Source of the DNA: Rhizobiales bacterium UBA1912
Lineage (GTDB): Bacteria; Pseudomonadota; Alphaproteobacteria; Rhizobiales; Devosiaceae
Direction: 5' to 3'
DNA: 64,000 nucleotides
Assembly: GCA_002337455.1 (NCBI GenBank)
Contig: DDGC01000014.1
Coordinates: 22,251-86,250 of the forward strand
Shown piece by piece: positions 16,227 through 25,449 of the stretch (the stretch's first letter is position 1; each line of letters opens with the position of its first letter). Both the position numbers and the translations under genes were made by a program. The notes under the pieces were generated by a model, which searched no databases, was not told the DNA's origin, and was given only the letters and a program-made list of their open reading frames with translations.

Positions 16227-17393
16227 CTAGCCTCGACCCGCCACGCGGCTGCGCAATTTGCGGTAGATGTCGAAAAGGGCCGGATGGGTCTTGATCGCAC
16301 CCTTGGCTCTTTCACCAACGGCCAGCCCGGCTGCAACGAGACGCCCGGCCGGTGTCAGCGGATGAGCGAACGCCATAAGCGGCTGTTTTTCGTTGCACCA
16401 AAGGCGCTTTTCCTCGCTTTCGCCCTTGCCCATATCGATAAATCCATAGCCGCCGTCAAAACTCGTCTGCATGGCGCGCAAAAGGTTTTGCTTCCCCGGT
16501 GAGCCCGATTGCATTTCCGGGCTCGGATGCATGGACGTGATGAGCGAATAAAGCCCCCCGCCCGCTTCGATGTTGTAGCGCACGGCGATCACCTCACGGT
16601 CGAGACGCAAGACATGCAGGATGCCGCCGGCGCTCTGCATGGCACGCTTGTAGAACGCCTTGATCGGGCCGTGACGGAACGGGTCGCGAATACCCTGAAC
16701 TTTGAAACGCTCGGCCCTGTGGGCAAGCATCGTATCGATGATACCATCCGCCTCCGCACCGGCTGTAACGATGTCAAAACCGACATCGCCCCGCCCCTCC
16801 AGCTTGCTGCCCTGCTGACGATCGACCTTGCGCCGGCGCTTGTCACGGCGGTCGGCATCGCAACCGGCCCAATCGAGATAGCGCGAAACGTGTACACTAT
16901 CGGCCAGTGTCCGGCCGTCGAAGGCCATGCTGAGCCCGCTTGCCTGAGCGAGCGAACCGGGCACATCGGGCAGATGAACGAGGTCGCAATCGGCAAGCGA
17001 CGCGAAGGCCTGCCGCCATGAGCGAACCTGCTCTTCCTCCGGAACACCTGCCCATCGCTCCAGATCGACAAGCGGCGCATACGATCCCAGATGATCGCCG
17101 GTAAACCACGTCGCCACGCGCAACCCATAGGTCCGCTTCCGCATCAGCGGCAGCAGAACCACCGGCTCACCGGCCAGCGAAATGACGATAAACGCGCAAT
17201 CGGCAGCTCTAACCGTGCCCGCCTCTATCCATGCGCTGACCAGCCCCAATTTTTGCGAAGCCAGTACGCAATGGGCCGTCTCCAGCCTCTGCCAGGTCGC
17301 TGCCACATCTTCGATCCGCTGGTACACGCTGACAGATGCGCTGGTTAAACCCGCTTTTGGTGTTGCGTCCACCGAGGCAGAAAGTGCCGACAT
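16227..17393 (-). CDS. CelD/BcsL-like GNAT acetyltransferase
   Basis: A 388-residue protein of the GNAT_acetyltransf_6 type (CelD-like), proteins linked to exopolysaccharide or cellulose loci in other bacteria. Segments supporting this are VVLLPLMRKRTYGLRVATWF, SKLEGRGDVGF, FKVQGIRDPFRHG and ILHVLRLDREVIAVRYNIEA. Two tandem half-GNAT folds are expected. No polysaccharide synthase gene is next to it, so the substrate is unknown. Convergent with radC, 12 bases apart. Confidence 0.75.
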   Translation of the reverse strand: MSALSASVDATPKAGLTSASVSVYQRIEDVAATWQRLETAHCVLASQKLGLVSAWIEAGTVRAADCAFIVISLAGEPVVLLPLMRKRTYGLRVATWFTGDHLGSYAPLVDLERWAGVPEEEQVRSWRQAFASLADCDLVHLPDVPGSLAQASGLSMAFDGRTLADSVHVSRYLDWAGCDADRRDKRRRKVDRQQGSKLEGRGDVGFDIVTAGAEADGIIDTMLAHRAERFKVQGIRDPFRHGPIKAFYKRAMQSAGGILHVLRLDREVIAVRYNIEAGGGLYSLITSMHPSPEMQSGSPGKQNLLRAMQTSFDGGYGFIDMGKGESEEKRLWCNEKQPLMAFAHPLTPAGRLVAAGLAVGERAKGAIKTHPALFDIYRKLRSRVAGRG

Positions 17394-17523
17394 TGATGCT
17401 GATCCCCCAAATGATCCGGCAGGACCTTGGACCCAAGGGGTAAACTCGCGGTTTCGTGATCGCGTCGTGTTTCGCGAAAACCGGCAGCAGACAAATTTGT
17501 CTGGGTCTATGGTTAAGCGCAGA

Positions 17524-18261
17524 TTAGCCGAACTGATTCAGCACTTCAAAATTGGCCTGCATCCAGAACGCCAGACGAGTGAAATTGCCTGTCAGAAAGA
17601 GAATGCCGACAATCACCAGCAGGCCGCCCATCACCTTCTCGACTGTCCCGAGGTGCTTTTTGAACCCGTCGAAAAACGACAGGAACGGTCCCAGCGCCAG
17701 AGCCGCGAGGATAAAGGGCACGCCCAGCCCGGCCGAATAGACAGCGAGCAGCGCCGCGCCTTCCCATGCCGTCTGCTGATTGGCAGCGACAGTGAGGATG
17801 GCCGCAAGGATCGGACCGATGCATGGCGTCCACCCGATGGCAAAGGCCAGCCCGAGCAGAAACCCGCCCAGCGGCCCGCTGGCCATTTTCGGCCCGTCCA
17901 TGCGGAATTGCCGATAGAGCCATGAAATCCGGAAAACGCCGAGAAAATGCAGGCCCATGATGATGATGACGATACCGGCCATCGGCATCAGGATCGGCAG
18001 CGCGCGGCGCAGGGCCTGTCCGAAAAATGTCGCCGTCGCCCCGAACGCGATAAAGATCAGCGAAAAGCCCAGAACGAAGGCCAGCGCCGTTATCAGCGTC
18101 CGGCTATAAAGCTTGCCGCCCGCCACGCCTTCCTCGCGCAGCCGCTCGAACGTCGCGCCTGACATGTAGGTGAGATAGGCCGGTACCAGAGGCAGTACGC
18201 AGGGGCTGAGAAAGCTCAAAATTCCGGCGCCAAACACCACCGGCAACTCAAATCCGAACAT
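17524..18261 (-). CDS. ccdA: Cytochrome c biogenesis protein CcdA
   Basis: A 245-residue inner-membrane protein with six hydrophobic segments that passes reducing equivalents from cytoplasmic thioredoxin to periplasmic thiol proteins. The two conserved Cys-Pro regions are FLSPCVLPLVPAYLTYMSG near residues 18-36 and GWTPCIGPILAAIL near 147-160. No DsbD extracytoplasmic domains are fused, so it is the short CcdA form. It stands alone; ccm genes are not in the window. Confidence 0.93.
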   Translation of the reverse strand: MFGFELPVVFGAGILSFLSPCVLPLVPAYLTYMSGATFERLREEGVAGGKLYSRTLITALAFVLGFSLIFIAFGATATFFGQALRRALPILMPMAGIVIIIMGLHFLGVFRISWLYRQFRMDGPKMASGPLGGFLLGLAFAIGWTPCIGPILAAILTVAANQQTAWEGAALLAVYSAGLGVPFILAALALGPFLSFFDGFKKHLGTVEKVMGGLLVIVGILFLTGNFTRLAFWMQANFEVLNQFG

Positions 18262-18357
18262 TTCCGCTCCTGCTGTCGTCCGGGCGCACTTCTATCGGCT
18301 GGACGCAAATACGCAATGCGTAGCCCGGTCGCATCGCGATCAAGTGATGCACGGAAA

Positions 18358-19017
18358 TCAGCGTGACAGTGGTTCGTACTCGTAGCCTTCCGCTGCGACG
18401 CTCACATCATCGTTGAGCCCATGAATCGCTTCGTGCAGCGCTGCGAAAGGATCGGCAGGTCCCTCGACACCAAAATGTGCCCTGATCGCCTGCCCGGCAG
18501 CCCTTGGCGTCGGATAGGAAAATCCGTCGGTCTGGTACGGCCAGCCCTCGTCATATTGCGCCAACAGCCCCCACTGCGCGGCATAGGCCAGCCAACCGGC
18601 CCGTGCGGTCTCCACATCGTCCGGTCCCATGTGCCGAACGGCCTCACGCCAGCTTGGCAAACTGGTGAGCGTTGCAATGAACGCGCCGAAATCCTTGGCC
18701 ACGACTCCTGCTGCCCCCTCGGATCCGACAGCGAGAATGCGCTGATCCTCAAGCAGGTAGTAGGCGCCGCCCGCGCCATCATAGCCGATCATCGCCCAAT
18801 CTCCAGGCGCGCTGATTTCGATGGCCGGGTCGTGTCCCGGTCCATAACCGGCCCGGGCCGCTTCAAACTCGATCAGCCCGTTAATCTCGGGCTCGAGGCC
18901 CGATTGGGCAATCCGGTCGATGATATCCTGTGCGGCCTGGTCCAGATCCATTGCAACCGCATGACAAGTGAGAATGACAAAAGCAAGACTGGTCGCCAGC
19001 CCCAATAGCGATTTCAT
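18358..19017 (-). CDS. Exported protein of unknown function, SUKH-like pattern
   Basis: A 219-residue protein with an apparent signal peptide (MKSLLGLATSLAFVILTCHA). The body has GDWAMIGYDGAGGAYYLLED followed by GSEGAAGVVAKDFGAFIATL and LPSWREAV, a pattern reminiscent of SMI1/KNR4 (SUKH) proteins that read 'ydG.Gg.yyll' and 'vssEg..g.iA..l..fl..l...P.W'. SUKH proteins are often immunity proteins, but here I see no toxin gene, and the signal peptide would be unusual. Start chosen at the internal ATG for the signal peptide. Family assignment is tentative. Confidence 0.5.
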   Translation of the reverse strand: MKSLLGLATSLAFVILTCHAVAMDLDQAAQDIIDRIAQSGLEPEINGLIEFEAARAGYGPGHDPAIEISAPGDWAMIGYDGAGGAYYLLEDQRILAVGSEGAAGVVAKDFGAFIATLTSLPSWREAVRHMGPDDVETARAGWLAYAAQWGLLAQYDEGWPYQTDGFSYPTPRAAGQAIRAHFGVEGPADPFAALHEAIHGLNDDVSVAAEGYEYEPLSR

Positions 19018-19125
19018 GGCCCGCCCTTCCTGTTCAACGCCCCGTTCCAACCGGACGCATTTAAGACTCGGAATCGCCGGGCGGCCATACTAAAAGCGCA
19101 CCGAACACCAAGCTGGAGTGGTCCA

Positions 19126-19800
19126 TTGGCCCCAAACCTCATCAAGATCGCCCCCTCGATCCTTTCGGCCGATTTCTCCCGGCTGGGCGACGAAGTGCGC
19201 GCCATCGACCAGGCTGGCTGCGACTGGGTGCATGTGGATGTGATGGACGGCCACTTCGTGCCCAACATCTCCATCGGCCCGCTGATCGTCGAAGCGATCC
19301 GCCCCGTAACGCAAAAGCCGCTCGACGTGCATCTGATGATCGCGCCGGTCGATCCCTATATCGAGGCCTTTGCCAGGGCCGGCGCCGACATCATCTCGAT
19401 CCACGCCGAAGCAGGCCCCCACCTTGATCGCTCGCTGCAGGCCATCAAGGCGATGGGCAAAAAGGCCGGCGCCGTCCTCAATCCGGCAACGCCGGTGTCA
19501 GCGCTCCAGCACGTCATCGACAAGCTCGATCTTATCTTGATCATGAGCGTCAATCCCGGCTTTGGTGGACAAGCGTTTATTCCCGAAGCCATCGCCAAGG
19601 TCGAACAGGCCAAGGCCCTGATCGGCGACCGCCCGATCGAGATCGAAGTCGATGGCGGCGTCGATCCCTCCAACGCCGGCGCCCTTGCAAAGGCCGGCGC
19701 CACCGCACTGGTCGCCGGCTCGGCCGTTTACAAAGGCAACGACGCCACCACATACGCCCCCCGCATCAAGGCCATTCGCGACGCCGCGATGGCCGGATAA
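19126..19800 (+). CDS. rpe: Ribulose-phosphate 3-epimerase
   Basis: A 224-residue TIM-barrel enzyme interconverting ribulose 5-phosphate and xylulose 5-phosphate. Motifs in order: KIAPSILSADFSRLGDEVRA, the metal-binding HVDVMDGHFVPNISIGP, DVHLMIAPVD, MSVNPGFGGQAFIPEAIAKV and EVDGGVDPSNAG. The start is a TTG at 19126 with GGAG eight bases before it; no ATG or GTG fits in frame at the position required by homologs. purB follows 35 bases later on the same strand. Confidence 0.95.
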   Translation: MAPNLIKIAPSILSADFSRLGDEVRAIDQAGCDWVHVDVMDGHFVPNISIGPLIVEAIRPVTQKPLDVHLMIAPVDPYIEAFARAGADIISIHAEAGPHLDRSLQAIKAMGKKAGAVLNPATPVSALQHVIDKLDLILIMSVNPGFGGQAFIPEAIAKVEQAKALIGDRPIEIEVDGGVDPSNAGALAKAGATALVAGSAVYKGNDATTYAPRIKAIRDAAMAG

Positions 19801-19835
19801 TTTGAATCAATCTTCGAACGACGGACCCTAAGCCC

Positions 19836-21140
<1,305 letters not shown>

Positions 21141-21493
21141 CATCTACCGGTAATCCCGCCAGGTCCGGGGGCTCTCCCTCGGTTCCAACCCCACGTCCAC
21201 GCGCAGTGTATCGGGCACCTGTTGTGCCCGGTCCCCGCCCGGCCTCCGGCGGAAAATAAGCCGCACGCTGAACAGGAGCACAAAGCTCCTGCCCCACGAT
21301 CCCCTGCCTGCACCGCTCCGGCCCGCGTTCCATTCAGTCATTTTTTGGCACCTCTCCGTTGAAGCGGGAACATAACAGAAACACCCTGACACCCTGTGTC
21401 AGCAGGGTGGCCCGGTGCACAGCGATTGAAACCCTCCCTGCGGCGTAACGGCCCTCTTGCGCATCGGCCCGAAATCTCCCAAGTAGTCGTGTT
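21141..21493. other. 353-base intergenic region with four strong hairpins
   Basis: No convincing gene. Four inverted repeats are packed in 200 bases: CGGGCAC/GTGCCCG (21212-21230, 5-base loop), CCGCC/GGCGG (21235-21252), CAGGAGC/GCTCCTG (21273-21291, 5-base loop) and a two-step stem, CACCC-TGACAC / GTGTCA-gca-GGGTG (21382-21409). An 82-codon minus-strand frame also covers 21144-21392 but is Arg/Gly-rich and lacks family character. The region could encode a structured small RNA or be a repeat element; I cannot decide. Confidence 0.4.
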
Positions 21494-22045
21494 ATGAAAA
21501 CCGCAGACGCCGACATTCTGATCGTTCCCGGGCTGGGCCATTCCGGCCCCGGCCACTGGCAGCACCGCTGGGTCGAAAAGATCCGCAACGCCAAATTCGT
21601 GGAACAGGAAGAGTGGGACGCGCCCACCCTCGCCGGTTGGCTCGAAACCCTCGAACGCGAGATCATGATGGCCACGCGGCCCGTTGTGCTTGTCGGCCAT
21701 TCGCTCGGCGTTCTGACCATTGTCGCCGCGAGCCAGACCCAGGCCGACAGCAAGGTCAAAGGTGCCTTCCTCGTCGCACCGCCCGATGTCGACGAGCACC
21801 CGGACGTCCCCGTCGAAACCTCGCCCTTTCGCGGCCTGTCCTCCGATCCGCTGAGATTCCCCTCGATGCTGGTGGCGTCCGCCAACGATCCCTACTGCAG
21901 CGTCGAGCGCGCCGCCGAGTTTGCAGCCCGCTGGGGGTCCGATTTTCACATCGCCGGCGATGCAGGCCACATCAACGTCGAATCCGGCCACGGCCCCTGG
22001 CCCGAAGGGTTGTTGATGTTCACAAGGTTGATGAGCCGTATTTGA
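21494..22045 (+). CDS. RBBP9/YdeN family alpha/beta hydrolase
   Basis: A 183-residue serine hydrolase fold protein. ILIVPGLGHSGPGHWQHRW near the start and the nucleophile elbow VLVGHSLGVLTIVAA near residues 71-85 (Ser in GHSLG) define the family; an Asp in SANDPYCSVERA and His in AGHINVESGHGPW complete a plausible triad. Substrate unknown. No operon partner; the repeat element described at 22087 lies between it and clpP. Confidence 0.9.
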   Translation: MKTADADILIVPGLGHSGPGHWQHRWVEKIRNAKFVEQEEWDAPTLAGWLETLEREIMMATRPVVLVGHSLGVLTIVAASQTQADSKVKGAFLVAPPDVDEHPDVPVETSPFRGLSSDPLRFPSMLVASANDPYCSVERAAEFAARWGSDFHIAGDAGHINVESGHGPWPEGLLMFTRLMSRI

Positions 22046-22086
22046 GTGCCACGGCGTTAAGCAGTTGGGTCAGGGCGAGTCGAAAA

Positions 22087-22172
22087 GGGTGATCTTTGAG
22101 CACCGGAGCGGAGCGTACCTTTGTACGTGAGCACCGGAAGCGCAGAAGATTGCGCTTTGCAGACCGCTCTCA
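22087..22172. repeat. Structured intergenic repeat, copy A
   Basis: Core shared with copies at 56837 and 57865: ACCGGAGCGGAGCGTAC, short loop, GTACGTGAGCACCGGAAGC and GCAG. An outer stem pairs 22089-22096 (GTGATCTT) with 22146-22153 (AAGATTGC), an inner stem pairs CGTAC with GTACG, and CCGG pairs with CCGG between them. A trailing TTTGCAG plus CTC follows. Its right end runs into the last codon and stop of clpP (22170-22172). Confidence 0.8.
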
Positions 22173-22775
22173 CTCAACTGGTGGCCGCTCGGTCATGATC
22201 GTATCGATCAGCCCCCACTCCTGGGCCTCTTGCGGCGTCATGAACCGGTCGCGATCGAGGGTGCGTTCCACCTCTTCATAGCTGCGCCCGCAATGTTTGG
22301 CGTAAAGCTCTATCATCCGCTTCTTGGTGCGCTGCATTTCGTCCGAATGGATCAGCATGTCGCTCGCCTGGCCCTGAAATCCGCCCAAAGGTTGGTGGAC
22401 ATGCAGGCTGGCGTTGGGCAAAGCGGCCCGAAAACCGGCCTCCCCGCCCATCAGGAGAAACGATCCCATCGACCGCGCCGTGCCCATGCATAAGGTATGC
22501 ACCGGCGAGCGGATGAACTGCATGGTGTCGTACATGGCCAGCCCGCTGGTCACCACGCCCCCATAGGAATTGACGTACATCTGGATCGGCTTTTTCGTGT
22601 TCTCGCCTTCGAGAAACAACAACTGCGCGCAGACCAGCGAGGCCATCGCATCGTTGATCTCGCCATTGACGAAAATGATCCGCTCCCTCAGCAGGCGCGA
22701 ATAGATATCGAACGAGCGCTCGCCACGCTGGGACTGCTCGACCACCATCGGGACGAGTTGCATCGTGTCGCGCAT
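22170..22775 (-). CDS. clpP: ATP-dependent Clp protease proteolytic subunit (ClpP2-like)
   Basis: A 201-residue ClpP. The catalytic Ser is in MGTARSMGSFLLM, the His in HVHQPLGGFQGQASDM and the Asp in LDRDRFMT, so the triad is complete. Features unlike the canonical housekeeping ClpP are GTARSMG in place of GQAASMG, shared with rhizobial ClpP2 paralogs as I recall them, and VNSYGGVV in place of the usual NSPGG in the oxyanion strand. No clpX or clpA is adjacent, supporting a second-copy role. Convergent neighbour is the hydrolase, with repeat copy A directly at its 3' end. Confidence 0.92.
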   Translation of the reverse strand: MRDTMQLVPMVVEQSQRGERSFDIYSRLLRERIIFVNGEINDAMASLVCAQLLFLEGENTKKPIQMYVNSYGGVVTSGLAMYDTMQFIRSPVHTLCMGTARSMGSFLLMGGEAGFRAALPNASLHVHQPLGGFQGQASDMLIHSDEMQRTKKRMIELYAKHCGRSYEEVERTLDRDRFMTPQEAQEWGLIDTIMTERPPVE

Positions 22776-22826
22776 GGGCGACCTCCATTGCTTTGGTAGA
22801 AACAGGGACTTGAAAACGGGTTGGGT

Positions 22827-23150
22827 TTAAGCGGCCAGCATCATCGTCTCGCCAGTGTTGGCATTGGCGGCAGCCGGCACCTCGACCACAATACGCTGGA
22901 TGATTTCGAGCCGTGTGCCGCCAGCGCCATCGGCGGCGATCTGGAACGTCACGACGCTCTCCTCATGGGGTGGCTCGCTGTCGCGCATGCGATAGCTGAC
23001 GGCGCTCCCCTCTTCGACGGCCACCGGCTCGTCCTGCACCAGATCGGCTCCCGGCAGCCAGCGTTCGCGATATTGGGCGATGGAGACGGCACGCCAGACC
23101 TTTTCCGGCGGCGCATCGAAGCAAAATTCCATCTCGATCGTTTCGCTCAT
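22827..23150 (-). CDS. SRPBCC (AHSA1-like) domain protein
   Basis: A 107-residue START-fold protein: IEMEFCFDAPPEKVWRAVSI near the start and a short C-terminal helix, as in the Aha1-like ligand-binding proteins commonly paired with ArsR regulators. Its ATG overlaps the stop of the ArsR gene as ATGA. Ligand unknown; the pair is a frequent two-gene module in proteobacteria. Confidence 0.82.
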   Translation of the reverse strand: MSETIEMEFCFDAPPEKVWRAVSIAQYRERWLPGADLVQDEPVAVEEGSAVSYRMRDSEPPHEESVVTFQIAADGAGGTRLEIIQRIVVEVPAAANANTGETMMLAA

Positions 23151-23461
23151 TGGTCCATCTCCTTGAGAACGTTGCCAAGATCGGCCATCCGGCTGGGCCA
23201 GTAAGCCTGGTATCGCCCAAGCCAGGTCCCAATCCGCCCGATGCCGGCTGGATCAACCTCGTAATTGACGAACCGGCCCTCCCGCTCCTGCCGCACCAAT
23301 CCGGCGCCGACCAGCACCCCAAGATGCTGGCTCATCGCCGGTTGGCTTATGCCAAAGCCTTCGCGCAGCCCGCTGGCATTGCTCGGCCCCGTAGCCAGCC
23401 GTTCGAATATCGCCCGGCGGGTCGGATCGGCCAGCGCCCTGAAAAGAGAATCATCATCCAT
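23147..23461 (-). CDS. ArsR family transcriptional regulator
   Basis: A 104-residue winged-helix repressor: DSLFRALADPTRRAIFERLA near the N terminus, recognition helix SQPAMSQHLGVLVGAGLVRQ near 37-56, and a beta wing EGRFVNYEVDP. No metal-binding ELCVC-type motif, so probably not a classical metal sensor. A GTG six codons upstream is an alternative start; I prefer the ATG because the upstream stretch coincides with the probable operator dyad. Coupled to the SRPBCC gene. Confidence 0.87.
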   Translation of the reverse strand: MDDDSLFRALADPTRRAIFERLATGPSNASGLREGFGISQPAMSQHLGVLVGAGLVRQEREGRFVNYEVDPAGIGRIGTWLGRYQAYWPSRMADLGNVLKEMDQ

Positions 23462-23469
23462 GCCAACAA

Positions 23470-23485
23470 ATAAGCACACACTTAT
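23470..23485. promoter_or_regulatory. Probable ArsR operator
   Basis: Dyad ATAAG-cacaca-CTTAT lies 8 bases upstream of the ArsR start. Position and symmetry fit autorepression by a dimeric winged-helix regulator; ArsR-family operators often contain A/T-rich dyads of this size. Confidence 0.5.
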
Positions 23486-23496
23486 CTGTTAGACAA

Positions 23497-23524
23497 CAAA
23501 AAACCCCGCACCAGAAATGCGGGG
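23497..23524 (-). terminator. Terminator of the DUF1801 gene
   Basis: On the minus strand CCCCGCA-tttctgg-TGCGGGG is followed by TTTTTTG. It lies 27 bases past the DUF1801 stop and separates it from the ArsR operator region. Confidence 0.8.
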
Positions 23525-23550
23525 CCTTTCAAATTTCGGTGGATCGTACC

Positions 23551-23949
23551 CTAGCTCAGCCGCTCCAGCTTTCGCTTCTTGATGAGATTTTTGTAATCCC
23601 ACTGGATCGTGCGGGCCTCTTCAAGCCACCGCGCCAGCAGGTTCTCATCGACCTCCTCGAACCGCGTGTAGCGGGCTTCCGCCGCCTTGAAGGTGCCCTC
23701 GGGCGCCAACCCCGGCGTATCGAACGATTGCCCGCTCCAGAACAGCAGCCGTACGCAATGCTTGAGCTTGCTGTAGCCAACGATGGGGTTGCCGTCCAGG
23801 AACCACACCGGATGGGCGTGCCAGATCTTGCTCTCGGCCTCCGGCAGCACCCGATCAATTACGCCACGCAAGCGGCCGCAGATCGCGCGATCCTCTTCGG
23901 CCTGCACGGCGTGATAGGCAGCAATACTTTCGTGCTTGATGCCCTTCAT
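23551..23949 (-). CDS. DUF1801/YdhG-like protein
   Basis: A 132-residue protein: MKGIKHESIAAYHAVQAEED, then ESKIWHAHPVWFLDGNPIVG and YSKLKHCVRLLFWSG, the layout of DUF1801 (YdhG) domain proteins, related in fold to frataxin-like iron chaperone candidates. The C terminus IQWDYKNLIKKRKLERLS is basic. Role unknown. It follows the DUF1476 gene on the same strand after 26 bases and ends at a strong terminator, so the two are likely one transcript. Confidence 0.78.
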   Translation of the reverse strand: MKGIKHESIAAYHAVQAEEDRAICGRLRGVIDRVLPEAESKIWHAHPVWFLDGNPIVGYSKLKHCVRLLFWSGQSFDTPGLAPEGTFKAAEARYTRFEEVDENLLARWLEEARTIQWDYKNLIKKRKLERLS

Positions 23950-23975
23950 ACTCCCTCCCTGCCCAGGCTGGGGTC

Positions 23976-24302
23976 TCAGGCCTCCGACAACACCTCGCCG
24001 CGCGCCTGAATATCGAACTGGGCGATCTTGGCCTCAATGGCCCTTTCGTCGATCTCGACATTCTTGGCGTCGAAATCGGCCTTGATCTTGCGCACGACAT
24101 CGGCCGGTCCGGCCTCCGTCATATCGGCGGCGATCACTTCGGCGACATAATTGGCAATCGCGTCCGCTTCAGTGACGCCCATTTCGGCGCTGGCCCAATG
24201 TGCCAGATGCTTGTTGCGGCGCGCTTCGGCCTTGAACCGCAGCGATGCATCATGGGCGAATTTGGCTTCCTCGCCTCTCTCGCGTTCGTCGAATGAAGAC
24301 AT
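23976..24302 (-). CDS. ATPase inhibitor subunit zeta (DUF1476)
   Basis: A 108-residue protein, MSSFDERERGEEAKFAHDAS onward, matching the DUF1476 family characterised in Paracoccus as the zeta subunit that inhibits ATP hydrolysis by F1-ATPase. The N-terminal FDERE..EE.KF segment is the inhibitory region; the rest is a four-helix bundle. Found only in alphaproteobacteria as far as I know, which supports the taxonomic reading. The 286 bases between it and purC hold both promoters but no motif I can name. Confidence 0.92.
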   Translation of the reverse strand: MSSFDERERGEEAKFAHDASLRFKAEARRNKHLAHWASAEMGVTEADAIANYVAEVIAADMTEAGPADVVRKIKADFDAKNVEIDERAIEAKIAQFDIQARGEVLSEA

Positions 24303-24588
24303 TTCTCAGTCCCTCGGCTTGTTTGGTTTTCCGGTGCTGCCCGCCATGCGCGGTTTCAGGTTTCAGATATGCGGTATCGGCCCTGAAATCAACTTGCCGC
24401 GCGGTCGCACAACGCCTGCGTAAACCCTTATCGCAGTTTTTGCGCAACAGGTGGCGGAATCGCGATATGTAGAGCGCAAATGGTTTGGGCCTGCCCATGA
24501 AAGGGCTTGCATTGGCCCCCCAAAAAGGCGCATGAGTGCGCCCAAATTCCGACCCGCATAAACACGCAATCTACGGGACACCGTCGAA

Positions 24589-25353
24589 ATGAACCGTCGT
24601 CGCAAGATTTACGAAGGCAAGGCCAAAGTGCTCTATGAAGGCCCCGAGCCCGGCACGCTGATCCAGCACTTCAAGGACGACGCCACCGCCGGAAACGGCG
24701 CCAAGCACGAGATTATCGACGGCAAGGGCGTCCTTAACAACCGGATCTCGGAATACATTTTCACCAAGCTCAACACTCTGGGCATCCCCACCCATTTCGT
24801 GCGCCGCATCAACATGCGCGAGCAGCTGATCCGCGAAGTCGAGATCATCCCGATCGAAGTGGTTGTGCGCAACGTCGCCGCGGGATCGCTCTGCAAGCGT
24901 CTGGGCCTTGAATCGGGCACCCAGCTTCCCCGCTCGATCATCGAATTCTACTACAAGGACGATGCGCTCAACGACCCAATGGTCTCCGAAGAGCACATTA
25001 CGGCCTTTGGCTGGGCCAACCCCCAGGAGCTCGACGACATCATGGCGCTCGCCGTGCGCGTCAACGATTTCCTGACCGGCCTGTTCATGGGCGTCGGCAT
25101 CCAGCTTGTCGATTTCAAGATCGAATGTGGCCGCCTGTACGAAGGCGACCTCATGCGCATCGTACTGGCCGATGAAATTTCGCCCGACAACTGCCGGTTG
25201 TGGGACATCAAGACCCGCAATAAGCTCGACAAGGACCGCTTCCGCGAGGATCTTGGCGGCCTGGTCGATGCCTACCGTGAGGTCGCCCAGCGTCTGGGCA
25301 TCCTCGTTGAAGCAGATAACGCGCTGACCACCGGGCCCCGGCTGGTTCAGTAG
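24589..25353 (+). CDS. purC: SAICAR synthetase
   Basis: A 254-residue enzyme that joins CAIR and aspartate with ATP to give SAICAR. Motifs: YEGKAKVLYEG near residues 8-18, FKDDATAGNG, EVVVRNVAAGSLCKRLGLES, ADEISPDNCRLWD and the end DAYREVAQRLG. It starts the purine locus; purS follows after a 96-base gap that holds a long hairpin. Confidence 0.96.
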   Translation: MNRRRKIYEGKAKVLYEGPEPGTLIQHFKDDATAGNGAKHEIIDGKGVLNNRISEYIFTKLNTLGIPTHFVRRINMREQLIREVEIIPIEVVVRNVAAGSLCKRLGLESGTQLPRSIIEFYYKDDALNDPMVSEEHITAFGWANPQELDDIMALAVRVNDFLTGLFMGVGIQLVDFKIECGRLYEGDLMRIVLADEISPDNCRLWDIKTRNKLDKDRFREDLGGLVDAYREVAQRLGILVEADNALTTGPRLVQ

Positions 25354-25356
25354 AGA

Positions 25357-25397
25357 GTTCCCGGGATAAGTGGGCACCACTTATCCTGTTCGGGAAC
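25357..25397. repeat. Long palindromic hairpin between purC and purS
   Basis: GTTCCCG-GGATAAGTGG, a 3-base loop, then CCACTTATCC-tgtt-CGGGAAC: 17 paired bases with one 4-base bulge. No T tract follows directly. The AAGTGG/CCACTT heart is shared with the palindrome at 57349, suggesting a dispersed palindromic family; it may adjust purC to purS expression. Confidence 0.6.
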
Positions 25398-25449
25398 GCG
25401 ACAACAAAAAAGTCATTCCGCCCAACCAAAAAAGGCCAAACGGATCGTC

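Noticed and set aside
18358..19017. Possible SUKH-type immunity protein implying a toxin-immunity locus
   Set aside because: No polymorphic toxin, repeat cassette or secretion gene lies nearby, and the protein has a signal peptide, so a contact-dependent system is not supported.
22096..22281. Short plus-strand frames at the three repeat copies sharing a VREHRKR-type peptide
   Set aside because: The shared peptide is a by-product of the shared DNA repeat; the frames have no common start, length or binding site.
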